Shown: positions 49,750 through 59,300, numbered from the stretch's first letter. The stretch: DNA of 64,000 bases from Apostichopus japonicus (GCF_037975245.1 NC_092573.1:10018001-10082000), one strand, 5' to 3'. Made by a program: numbers and translations. Notes: generated by a model not told the origin, from the sequence alone.

Positions 49750-50651
49750 CACAGATAGCCGAGTTCCTCCTCTCACTCTTCGGAGAAGGGAAACAAGTCT
49801 CCACTATCAGGAATTACAGGTCGGCCATCGCTGCCATCCACCAGGGCTTCCCAGATGGCTCCACACTGAGCAATAACCCGTACATTGCACAACTCATCAA
49901 AGGCATGGCGAATCGTCGCCCACAGATCAGACGGCTGGCCCCCTCCTGGGGACTCTCAGCAGTGTTACATGCCCTGGCAGGACCACCATACGAACCAATG
50001 GCTAACGCCTCCCTGGCTGCCCTCACAAAAAAGACACTCTTCCTCGTCGCAGTTGCGTCAGCAAGAAGGAGGAGTTGCCTCCACGCCCTATCCACCAAGC
50101 AGAATCACATCAGATTTGAGGGCCACGGGGTGAGGATGGTTCCAGACCCGTCATTTATTGCAAAGAACCAGACCTTGACCTTCTTGCCAGGAGACATTTT
50201 CATCCCGGAAATTAAGACCATGTCATCAGTAGCCGAGGACAAACGATGGTGTCCAGTCAGGGCACTGAAGTGGTACCTGAACAAGACAGAGAAGTTAAGA
50301 CAATCAACTTCTCTCTTCATCATACCACGACCACCCTACGCAGCGGCCTCCAAAGACACTCTATCCAGGTGGCTAGTAGAGATCATACGCCCGTTCACAT
50401 CGGGGACCTCCCGACCAAGGGCTCACGACGTCAGAGGGGTCGCGGCCTCTACAGCCCTATTCGCCGGCATCCCGGTAGAGGACATACTCAAAGCAGCAGC
50501 GTGGAAAACTCCAACTACGTTCGTCGCCTGCTACTTGACCGACACTTTACACGCCGAAGCGGCATTTGGTAGCGCGGTGATGCGAGGTCCGGTGGGTAAC
50601 AGGTCCCACCCCTCGGGCCTCCCACCATCGGGCAGTGCCACTCGGTGCTAA
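49578..50651 (+). CDS. DIRS ORF3, tyrosine recombinase
   Basis: Homology to DIRS tyrosine recombinases begins around VRSSLRQRGFSEAAAA (overlapping ORF2) and continues TYDSRLRKFDQW and TIRNYRSAIAAIH in the N-terminal core-binding domain. The catalytic domain has SARRRSCL (first Arg, codon 50067-50069), RAHDVRG (His 50424-50426 and Arg 50433-50435), a Trp in AAAWKTP and the nucleophile Tyr in ACYL (50532-50534). These are the R-H-R-Y residues of the family. It would cut and join the circular DNA intermediate into the target. The true start is unresolved: the homologous region begins before the nearest ATG (49638), and the frame is open back to 47688. The stop TAA (50649-50651) lies inside the internal complementary region. 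Confidence 0.9.
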   Translation, partial: CLEAVRSSLRQRGFSEAAAAMAADARRGTTAATYDSRLRKFDQWCRPRQILLPAASVTQIAEFLLSLFGEGKQVSTIRNYRSAIAAIHQGFPDGSTLSNNPYIAQLIKGMANRRPQIRRLAPSWGLSAVLHALAGPPYEPMANASLAALTKKTLFLVAVASARRRSCLHALSTKQNHIRFEGHGVRMVPDPSFIAKNQTLTFLPGDIFIPEIKTMSSVAEDKRWCPVRALKWYLNKTEKLRQSTSLFIIPRPPYAAASKDTLSRWLVEIIRPFTSGTSRPRAHDVRGVAASTALFAGIPVEDILKAAAWKTPTTFVACYLTDTLHAEAAFGSAVMRGPVGNRSHPSGLPPSGSATRC

Positions 50652-50742
50652 GGTTGTGAGGAGACAGGTAAGCGAGGAGCGAAGTAAATATTCCAAAACT
50701 TACTGGTTTGGATATTTACGAGTGACGAGCTTACCTGTCTCC
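50644..50742 (+). repeat. DIRS internal complementary region
   Basis: Ninety-nine bases whose reverse complement equals the right terminal end (GGAGACAGGTAAGCTCG to TTTTGGAAT) joined without gap to the left terminal end (ATTTACTTCGCTCC to CCTTAGCACC). In DIRS replication models this region templates completion and circle closure of the two outer ends. It also defines the element boundaries used here. Confidence 0.95.
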
Positions 50743-51219
50743 ATTCCCGCCTCCCTCCCCCGAGAGGGTGGTGGGACACAGCCGGACGGAGGAGCGGTCG
50801 CTCGACTTGACTCATGACTCCGAGCTTCACACCAGATAGACAGAACCACCATCCACCAGAGAGCCATCGACTATGTCTATCGGTGAGTGTACCTATGTGT
50901 TTCCGTATGCGTTTGCGTACATAGTCTTCCACTTACGTTCTCACCTAAGTTGATCTAAGGGTAACAAGTGGCGGACCGTAAATCTTTAGGCTCCTTGTTA
51001 GTGTAAGGGGTAGTTCCGCCTGCAGGGTTCAGGAGAGTGTCCCCCCTTCCCGCTGCGCCGGGGAGGGTTACACTCCCCCCTGCTAAGAAGGCGTCAGTGA
51101 ATTTTTTGTTAGGGGTTCACTTTGGGAAGTTAACTCGACGGGGGTCGTTGGGGGTGGCCAGACCTTGCCACCCCCACTCCCGTGTCCGTGAGGCCACTCT
51201 TTAGGAATGGTCTCATGAG
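50743..51219 (+). other. DIRS 3' non-coding region
   Basis: GC-rich sequence between the internal complementary region and the right terminal repeat. It has several C/G runs (51045-51080, 51140-51180) and no open frame of note. Confidence 0.7.
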
Positions 51220-51376
51220 AAAGGAGGAGGGACCGGAAGGGGGGTCCGGTCATAGAGGGCGCACAGTGTTATTTATTTACCAGGACTTTATAGGCACGGT
51301 AGAATGAGGTGCTAAGGTTGTGAGGAGACAGGTAAGCTCGTCACTCGTAAATATCCAAACCAGTAAGTTTTGGAAT
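51220..51376 (+). repeat. DIRS right terminus and inverted terminal repeat
   Basis: The 117-base inverted copy of the left repeat (51220-51336) is followed by a 40-base end specific to this side, finishing TTTTGGAAT. It is recognisable in relics at 27.8 and 59.0 kb. Confidence 0.95.
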
Positions 51377-51495
51377 ATCATGGGCGTTTAAATATGAATC
51401 TTAGAGACTGACTTCTGTCAGTTTGCGGCTTTGATAAGCCAATAATGGCTTCTTCACAAGTTCCTGCTCGCAGGAGGATCTAAAATACATAGATA
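51377..51495 (+). mobile_element. tRNA-derived SINE (S1), 3' half
   Basis: Continues the SINE interrupted at 44833: ATCATGGGCGTTTAAATATG, AGAGACTGACTTCTGTCAG, AAGCCAATAATGGCTTCTTC and the tail AGGAGGATCTAAAATACAT. It matches the second half of the reverse complement of 55345-55570. Confidence 0.9.
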
Positions 51496-51516
51496 CATTC
51501 AAAGATAGCTGTTTCA
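51496..51516. repeat. SINE target-site duplication, right
   Basis: Exact 21-base copy of 44706-44726, closing the SINE insertion around the DIRS element. Confidence 0.9.
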
Positions 51517-51643
51517 GTCATGTCATATCTGCACTCATATGCAATTCCGTTGACTCATCTTTGTAATTATATGCTGAAAGAAACTGGCAAACTATGATAG
51601 CAATCAAAGTGATAGAAGTATATCTTGTAGAGATGTTTGGTTT

Positions 51644-51895
51644 ATTTACTTCGCTCCTTGATTACCTGTCTCCTCATAGCCTCAGCACTCTCATTTTGCG
51701 GTGTCTATAGTGAATCAGAGAGCACACAATGAATATTATAGACATTTTGGGTGATCGAATGGGAAGGGAGGGCATTGACCTGAGGGGTCGGGTCATAGAG
51801 GGCGCACAGTGTTAAATGGTTACCAGTTCACTCTAGACACGGTAGAACGAGAGTGCTGAGGTTGGGAGGAGACAGGTAAGCTTGTCACTTGTAAG
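51644..51895. mobile_element. DIRS-derived foldback, both termini without body (relic 3)
   Basis: A left-type DIRS end (ATTTACTTCGCTCC at 51644 onward, to about 51715) is followed after about 50 bases by a right-type repeat (GGGTCATAGAGGGCGCACAG to GGAGACAGGTAAGC, about 51775-51890). All coding and internal sequence is absent. It is either a deletion product or a non-autonomous DIRS derivative. It lies only 130 bp beyond the SINE holding the complete element. Confidence 0.75.
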
Positions 51896-52531
51896 TATAT
51901 TTTCTTATAAGTTAAGTTGTTAATTTTTAGAATATGCAGATATACAGTTAAAATCAGAGACTTATTAGTTTTGTAATAATACAGCACATATGACTTTAAA
52001 TGTTATACAGTAGAATAGCCTACTCAAATCGTTTCACAATCATTAATTAGGAATCAAACAGGGTAGTATACACTGATAGAAAATTCCTTTCAGCTCTGAT
52101 TGAAATGTTCAGTATTTGGTTTCAGTTAATGAAGCAAGACAAGTTAGAATGAAGAGTTTCTTGCTTATTAAGAAATTTGCAAAAATGTTACCAAGTTATT
52201 AGGTTCTAAGGTACAGAAGAGGAAACGGCACAAGTGGACTGTAGATAAAACCAGCAAATTTTATTTTAATTGCTATTTTAAGCAGTGATGGTTGTTCAGG
52301 ATTTGCAGACTTATCTTCATGGCAAATTTGCTTGCATAGCTCAGTTGCAAAGTCAAGTGATATGAAAAATTTGAAATTATAATATTCTTGGCAAAAGATA
52401 TGTACTTCAAATGATCCCTATAAATTGGGTCAAGATGTTGAGATGTACAGTCAACTCATCATTTCATACTTATGAATATGCATGTCCTCATAAGCATACA
52501 GTATGATAATGGTTTTACATAAATTTAAAGG
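51896..52531. other. Non-coding, no recognised element
   Basis: AT-rich sequence without a recognised gene or repeat copy. Confidence 0.4.
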
Positions 52532-52718
52532 TATATATATATATATATATATATATGTTGATACTAGATGAGACTAGTGGAACACTAGTAGTTGTAACTC
52601 GGAGTTTCACGCTTTGTAGCGATCTTCAGACCTCAGAGTCTGAAGATCGCTACAAAGCGTGAAACTCCGAGTTACAACTACTAGTGTTCCACTAGTCTCA
52701 TCTAGTATCAACATATAT
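52532..52718. repeat. Large foldback hairpin 2 with (TA)n leader
   Basis: The left arm 52551-52631 and right arm 52638-52718 (81 bases each) are perfect reverse complements around a 6-base loop. The right arm begins GT then CTGAAGA (52640-52646), a small stem (CGC/GCG, 52648-52659) and GAAAC (52661-52665), paralleling hairpin 1. A TA dinucleotide run precedes it. Confidence 0.95.
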
Positions 52719-52773
52719 TCCGCTCTGTCCAATGGACATAGAGCACTCTGCGCCAAGATAGACGCCAACCTAC

Positions 52774-52775
52774 TC

Positions 52776-52808
<33 letters not shown>

Positions 52809-52847
52809 ATTTTTATATATATATATTTATATATATATATATATATA
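52774..52847. repeat. (TA)n microsatellite
   Basis: Interrupted TA repeat immediately preceding the truncated SINE S2 copy. Confidence 0.95.
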
Positions 52848-52990
52848 GGGTGTCCGCATATAAAGCGGGAGGCCTGGGTTCGAATCCCGGTGGAGGCTGG
52901 AAGTTTTTTCACTGTTCTGGATTTTCCAACTCACTACGATTTAAATTATATATTCATTTGCCTTTGTCGTTTGCCTCCATTTCATATAAT
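52848..52990 (+). mobile_element. tRNA-derived SINE (S2), 5'-truncated copy
   Basis: Starts within the tRNA-like region (GGGTGTCCGCATATAAAGCG), contains the T arm GGGTTCGAATCCCGG and the family tail GGCTGGAAGTT then CACTGTTCTGGATTTTCC. The A-box half is replaced by the TA repeat. Confidence 0.85.
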
Positions 52991-54690
52991 ATGTAATATT
53001 GACTAATATTAATTATATCTGGCGTAAAATTGCAGAGTAATTTAAAGTTGGATAGTGGATTGTACTGCATGTCTGGTGATGGTACAAAACACAATAATTT
53101 TGTAATTAATTGTTGATTTGAATTTGATTTGATTTGATTTTATTCGCACGGTTATAAATGATACATATCATCATGTAAGTTTTGCTTTCATTGATTATTT
53201 GTGGTATAGATGATCATAAAGAATGTACTGTGTACCCTGTAGGTCATATACTGTACAGTATGTTGGTGATGTATGTTTATATCATGAAGAGTTGATATTA
53301 AAATATTCAGATTTAATTAGCATTGTCTTTATTATATTAAATAACCCATGCATGATTAATACAAAAAAATATGTGAAATGAAGATTTATCATTTTTGAAA
53401 GGAAGTGCATGTGAAAAGCATGTTGTCAACGACAACATTGCATAAAGAACTGTCATGTCATCCTACCTTATAAATTTCATATTTTTGCTTAAATTGACTC
53501 AAATATCCAGAAAAAAGTGTCCCTTAAAATATATATACCGTGTTTTTTCATTCTTTTTAATATATCAAGTGCCAATGAAAATCTGTTAGTTGCTATTATC
53601 GCTGACTAAATATGGTATGCCCAGAGAGAGATATGAACCGAAAAGATGACTTGGAAAATGTGTAATGAAGCAATCGTTCCTCTGGGAGGCAAAAAGGAGG
53701 CTTAAAAAAAAAATCATCATCATATTGCCAGCTTCATTCATTCCTTCTTCATCTTTATGATCTATATATATGTGCAGAGAAATCGAAGGCATCGCAAACC
53801 AGAGTGTAATTACATATTGGCCGAAAGCATGTTGTATATATATATGTGGTGACAACTTTGCCTCACAGTGACAAGAGGGAAAGCTGAGAATTATTTATAA
53901 GGAAACTTAACTCAATCAAGTGTGGAGAATAATCCAACACATTTTGTCGTATATATATCTCACCGAGTATTGCAAAATCACTCGAGAGAATATCACTCTT
54001 CCTTTTCCTGTCCATTTCACTCAGTCTCTCTCGATGGTAATATATTTCTATGGTGATCTGGATAAATACTTTTTTTTCGCGGATAATATTCTTAAAAAAA
54101 AATTCTGATAGCATTTGGACAGGGTAATAATCGATAGAAGTCGTGCTCAGTGCCGACTGTCTATAGGCTAATCTTTAGGCCTTTTTTTCTAAATCGTTTT
54201 CTCTACTTTGAGAGCAGGTTGATTATTTATCAGTCCTTATTTTCTAGAGATGTCGTCATTATTATTGTTGATTGCAGATAAGACAGGCGTTTAATGTTGC
54301 TTCGTAGTCGTTATCATTTAGTTTCCTGTAATGTAATGCCTGGAAATGCTTTGATTGTGTTAAAACCTTGAAAGATGATATGACATACTGTAATGCAGTT
54401 GATGACTTTGTGTAAATATCAATTAAGGACACAAGTTTTCTTGGATCCTTTAAACCGACAATTACACGGATGTGTGCCTGTGTTGCAAAATTTTCATCTT
54501 TTGTATGGTAGCTGCATATGGCATATTTTGAATTGGGAAACAACTTTGCATCTTTTCAGACCAATTAGCCATCGATAGTAATATTCTTAAATTATAGTTG
54601 AATGCCCAGCAAAATGATGTAACAATACTGTAGTCATGTGGTTACAACCTGGAGTGAATTGACTCCATTTTCCCAATTAGTGATCTATAG
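52991..54690. other. Non-coding, no recognised element
   Basis: AT-rich. Short open frames show no domain. Confidence 0.4.
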
Positions 54691-54995
54691 ATTTACTTTG
54701 TCCTCTTTTACCTGTCTCTCACTCCACAATTGCACTTTCCCATCTACCTAACTACACATTTGGAAACGTTTTAGTACTGCGCCCTCGCTCCCTGGGCAAC
54801 ACCCACTAACTCCTCCTTCCGTATCTACCAAACCCGGAAGTTACTACATGTTTTTTCCGCAAATTTTTCGCTTGTAGTTTATACAACTTTTTTTCACGTT
54901 TTTTGGAATTGATCTTTGGATAATTCGACTACTGAGACCTTCTTTCGTCGCTGTCCCAAGAAGCACTCATAAGTATCCTTTTATTTACGTGCAAT
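54691..54995 (+). mobile_element. DIRS terminal relic 4 (second subfamily, left end)
   Basis: Starts ATTTACTTTGTCCTC, like the left terminus of the complete element. The repeat is related to 35632-35790, and the sequence runs on into a leader ending CATAAGTATCCTTTTA, corresponding to the leader around 45.1 kb. The element is truncated within the leader. Orientation is + as for the complete copy. Confidence 0.75.
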
Positions 54996-55344
54996 TTTCG
55001 ATTGCATTTTCTCTCCCTCTGTGTGTTTTGTCCGCTTCCATGTTGTACGTTATACTTTAACTACAGTATGTAAGTTGAATTTCTATTAGATTAATTAGCT
55101 AGACAGTCCTGCAACCATTATGTAAATATCTTTCACTCATATTGGTCAACCACTGATCTCTTTGAAATAATTTCATTGTTATATTCACTCCACTCAAGTC
55201 CTCTCTTATCTGTCTCATCTCAGATTTAAATAAAGGCCGACAGATTTTGTGATGTACCTAATTGTCTTTGAGAACACAGTGCTACCAGATTTGGCAAATT
55301 CAATGTCACATATAGTCTACATTTTACTTTGTATGTATGTATTT
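54996..55344. other. Non-coding, no recognised element
   Basis: AT-rich spacer between a DIRS relic and a SINE. Confidence 0.4.
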
Positions 55345-55570
55345 TAGATCCTCCTGGGCAAGCAGGAACTCGCGAAGAAGCCATCATTGGCTTATAAAAG
55401 CCGCAAACTAACCTAAGTCAGTCTCTTACATTCATATTTAACGTCCATGATTATAAATTGTCAATTATCTACAACTCTGTAACTGGACGACATACATTAA
55501 TCTTGGAGTGACTCGAACTCTGGACCTTTTGATTGAAAGGTACTGGCGTTAACCACTGAGCTAACACTCC
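55345..55570 (-). mobile_element. tRNA-derived SINE (S1), complete copy
   Basis: The minus strand begins GGAGTGTTAGCTCAGTGG (A box). It has an anticodon-arm-like stem ACCTTT/AAAGGT, then AGAGTTCGAGTC (B box), followed by the same non-tRNA body as the DIRS-interrupted copy and the tail GGATCTAAAATACATACATAC. It is uninterrupted at the point where the other copy holds DIRS. Confidence 0.9.
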
Positions 55571-56104
55571 ACATTTTACTTTTGCAAACTTTTATACTCA
55601 ACCTGGTGGGTGCTTTACTAAATTATTGGAAACTCAGAGAGCTTAATTATATAGTTTACCTAATTGTTATAATGAATAATTTTTGCAAAAATAAAAACGA
55701 AAGATATGTCACATTATAAGTTAATTGTTTCGTTGCTAATAGAAACATATGATATTGCTTAATACTAAAATAGCATGGGTATAAAAAATTAGTCGACACC
55801 TTCAATGAAACAACTTTTAGAACCTAGTCTTACCTGTTAATTTCTTTGATTGTTCTTCATGCATGCCAAGTCTTGCTGGATCTCCAATCAACATTTACGT
55901 GTCCTACACAGTTAATCAATGTCTTAAGAGACATTACAATCATGCTTGTAAAATTGTTTATCATAAATTGTTCACATCAGCCATATTATTGGCATTATAA
56001 TATATACATATAGATATGTATGTTTATAGATATATATATAATACATATGTATGAATTTATATATAGATGTATCTATATCCATACTTAAAACAGTAATGTG
56101 TTGG
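55571..56104. other. Non-coding, AT repeats
   Basis: AT-rich, with TATATA-type runs at about 55998-56070. No gene recognised. Confidence 0.4.
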
Positions 56105-56205
56105 ACCATTCAGAAAAGTGAAAAAAACTTCCAGCCTCCACCTGGATTCTAACCCAGGCCTCCAGCTATATATGCAGACACCCTAACCAACTAGGCTATG
56201 GACGC
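56105..56205 (-). mobile_element. tRNA-derived SINE (S2), copy
   Basis: The minus strand reads GCGTCCATAGCCTAGTTGG, then GGTGTCTGCATATATAGCTG, then GGGTTAGAATCCAGG and the tail GGAGGCTGGAAGTTTTTTTC. Substitutions in the B box suggest it is old. Confidence 0.85.
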
Positions 56206-56328
56206 TAATTGAATGTCCAAAGGTTGGAAACCATGGTAAGGAAGGTCGTAATTCAACTGTACATTGACTAAAATTGTCACCTGTATCAAACAAAGCTAGT
56301 ACTGTATTGGTGACATATTTTGCACTAG

Positions 56329-56460
56329 GGATCAATTATGATGCTAGCCAACTCGAAATTATTTGTGAATCCGGAGCACCCACGATAGAATACCAGCCGA
56401 GGTACAGGGTCTAAGTTTTTCTTTCACTCCATTAAAATACAACTGAAGAAGGACGGTTTG
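56329..56460 (+). repeat. Dispersed repeat R3, copy 1
   Basis: Shares GATCAATTATGATGCTAGCC, AACTCGAAAT and a following GGATCC/GAATCC-like stretch with 62306-62350. It ends near a CTGAAGA word at 56443-56449 of the kind found at the centres of the two hairpins. Confidence 0.55.
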
Positions 56461-57214
56461 CCCTAAATATTTCCCTAAATCTTTTTTCTGTAAACATTAC
56501 GGTTGGCATTAATTTATCCCTGTTTATAAATTTTTGCTGTTCTTGTATCTTTATCATAGTCATGCCATCCATGTACATATAGAACGATAGTTCAGAACAT
56601 GTTTAAACATTGTCACATCAACTGAGCCTTTTGACATTTCAAACTGTGCACTTGAGCTACATCTTAATTCCTCCTTTAAATGCTATAAATAATTAAAGCC
56701 ATTAGGGGAATCTCTCATGGAGATGTACTTTTAATCAATGGAGAAATAATTCCTTATGTGTCACTTAAGAATGATCTACCGACAGTCATGTCGGCTATCT
56801 GTTTTGGAAGGTGTGATGCATCCTGACAATGGCTGACAACGTATGAATGACCTGTTATATGAATGATGAGGCAGGTATAAAATGTGTCACAACCTTTTCT
56901 ATTTCTTGGCCCACAAGTTCTGTTTATCAGACCTGAAAATTCCATTTTGTGCCACTGTGGGAATTTAACAGGATAGATATTTAGATTAGGCTAGGAAATG
57001 GAATTTTAAAAATAGGCAAAGCAAAAAAAGATCCAACAAACATAGCATCGATAACAATGATTTCTCTTCATTAATATGGTTCAAGTAAATTATTGTGTTT
57101 GCTATATTTGTGATATAGTTTGTGCTATAAAATGTAACAATACAACTACATTGTACTGCGATACTGCTATGAGGTCATTGCTATCTTCCTTCCTCCCTCC
57201 CTCAAACGGGTGCT
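56461..57214. other. Non-coding, no recognised element
   Basis: AT-rich. No gene recognised. Confidence 0.4.
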
Positions 57215-57470
57215 GTGGTTGAGTAGCATTTGAAGCAAACACAGTAAAGCCTCAGCAATTGGTAGGTTCGGGATTTGATGGCAGGCCGGGTCATAGGAAG
57301 GTGGGTTTTTCATCCAAGAGCAATCTACGTTTTTCCCGTCTGAAAATATTTTCTAAATTGAAAAGAAACACCAACTAAAAAATAAACAAAAAATTGTTAG
57401 CTAACTGCTACCCACTAAAGAGCCTGTGTAAGAGAATGTGGTAAAAGTAATCTTCTTTAGAGGCTGAATG
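57215..57470 (+). mobile_element. Candidate third SINE family (contains R2)
   Basis: A tRNA-like head (TGGTTGAGTAGC as A-box candidate, GGTAGGTTCGGGATTTGATG as B-box candidate) is followed by an A/T-rich body and the R2 segment also found at 37545-37590. A single possibly full copy; the promoter boxes are imperfect. Confidence 0.4.
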
Positions 57471-58739
57471 ACAAGTAACAGTACCTACAAGGGACAAATA
57501 AAAACACAGAATACACACATGCAGGGGGAACCCAATAGAGATTGATAAAAGAGGATTAGTAGACAAAAGGATGGAGAGAAAGAAACAATAGGGGGAAGAG
57601 GAGAGGTAGAAGATAAACTGTAAAGGTACTGAGAGAGGATTAAGGGAAGAGGGTTGGGGATTAAACTGCAGAAGAACAAAGAGAGGAAAGTGTGGAGATA
57701 AAAGATGGAAGACAGCTTTGAGAAGAGGGGTGACGGGGGAACTAGGAGGGGGGAAGCAGAAGAAGGTTAGTCATTTCCTTCCTGAATGTTGAGCCCATGA
57801 GGTTGAATAGTGCATCTAGGCTTTGCATTCACAGTCTCTCTCTGCTGAGTCGTACCTGTAGGTCAAGACAGCTACCTGAGGATTGAGGTCAGAGACATAG
57901 TGGGTGAGGAGAGGTGGGGGGGGGGTAGGGACATTGGAAATGAGAAGTGGCACAAAAATGAAAGAAAAAATGTCTCTATCAATAGGAGTAGGAGTCAATA
58001 GCGATGGTATTGTAAGTTTTTCTTTGATAAAGTGCTTATAATCTAGTATTCCGAAAGTCCTTATTAAGACCAGATAAACATTTAAGACAAGATAGATGTT
58101 TCAAAGCAAAATTTCACCTTGAAATACACTATTGAAACTGCTGGAATGAATGAATGAATGAATACATGAATGAATGAATGTAAATCAATATGATTTCATC
58201 TAATGAATGATGGATATGGCTCTGTGTGAAAGCCAGGTGCAAACCACTGTAAAACCATGAAGAAGAATGAAAAAAGCGTTTTAAAACCGTCATCTCAAAA
58301 AGCAGGACATATCATGACCTTTAGATAAACTATCTAGGAAAACACCTATCCAGAATGAATAACAGCTGAAAGTAAGATATTGTTTAAATGAATGAATAAA
58401 AGATGAAGTATGCAGCAAGCTTTTGAAGAGATTCCAAACAAGTGTTTAATAAGATATCAAAGCAACTCCAAAGAAATAATTGAATGATGCTGGGAACCAC
58501 AAAAATTGACAAGAAAGATGGCAGAATTCATGGTCACACAATTTATGATTGCACCTATACATTAACTTTAATGAACAGTACAGAATGACTTGAAGAATTC
58601 CATAAAAGTAATGGAAAGTGACATTTGATAAATTTGGTAACATGACCAAGGTTCCGATGAGAAGATAAGACCAACATATTAAAAGACACTTAATTAGGAA
58701 ACACTGAATATGTGAAGGCCCCGACATATAGAAGGCCCT
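57471..58739. repeat. Purine-rich tract and (GAAT)n tract
   Basis: Positions about 57500-57770 are strongly purine-biased on the + strand. A (GAAT)n tract with one interruption lies at about 58143-58181. Otherwise non-coding. Confidence 0.6.
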
Positions 58740-59084
58740 GAGAAAACAGCCCTAAAACCTCTTTTAGAGTAAGAAAAGGATACTTATCGGGCTGCAAAGG
58801 CTTCAAAAGCTTCCAAGAACAGTGGATGGGAAAAAATTCCGATCCTAGAAACCAAAATGGACGAAATTCGGTGGAAAGAAATCCGCTCGAAAATATACGA
58901 TGTAGACGCTTTGGTTGGTAGAATGAGAAGGAAGGGCAGTGACCCGTGAAGCCGGGTCACAGAGGGTGCGCAGTGTTAAAAGGTTACCAGGACATTCTAG
59001 GCGCGGTAGAATGAGGGTGCTTAGGTTGTGGGGAGACAGGTAAGCTCGTCACTCGTAAATATCCAAACCAGTAAGTTTTGGAGT
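58740..59084 (-). mobile_element. DIRS terminal relic 5 with leader
   Basis: Positions 58920-59084 match the right-type DIRS end (GAGACAGGTAAGCTCGTCAC to TTTTGGAGT). The preceding 58740-58900 matches the reverse complement of the DIRS 5' leader (GGATACTTATCGG word). Because both DIRS termini share the repeat, the presence of leader sequence shows this is the 5' end of a minus-oriented, truncated element. Confidence 0.8.
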
Positions 59085-59183
59085 ATATATAGCATAAGTA
59101 ATCTCTTTCAAAGTGAGTATAGACTACTAAAAGTATTACAATGATCTCATATCTCTTACTACAATTTCAATGATATATATTAT

Positions 59184-59300
59184 GCGTCCATAGCCTAGTG
59201 GTTAGGGTGTCTGCATAAAAAGCGGGAAGCCGGGTTCGAATCCCGGTGGAGGCTGGAAGGTTTGTTCACTGTTCTGGATTTTCCTTCTCATTACATTTTC
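59184..59300 (+). mobile_element. tRNA-derived SINE (S2), best-preserved copy
   Basis: Positions 59184-59253 can fold as a cloverleaf: acceptor GCGTCCA/TGGAGGC with one mismatch, D arm with TAGCCTAGTGGTTA, an anticodon arm with a 7-base loop (implied anticodon AAA) and a perfect T arm CCGGG-TTCGAAT-CCCGG. The tail (TGGAAGG then CACTGTTCTGGATTTTCC) is shared with the other two S2 copies, so it is a SINE rather than a tRNA gene. The A and B boxes look intact for RNA polymerase III. Confidence 0.9.

Larger units (their letters stand above)
44834..51376 (+). mobile_element. Complete DIRS-type tyrosine-recombinase retrotransposon
   Basis: A 6.5-kb GC-richer element in AT-rich DNA. It has 117-bp identical inverted terminal repeats, a gag-like frame, an RT/RNase H/methyltransferase-like frame, a tyrosine recombinase frame and an internal complementary region. 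There is no integrase, aspartic protease or LTR, and no target-site duplication. This is the DIRS architecture: reverse transcription is thought to yield a circular DNA whose end-to-end junction is specified by the internal complementary region, and the recombinase then inserts the circle. All catalytic motifs checked are present and the frames are unbroken, so this copy may be recently active. Confidence 0.95.
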
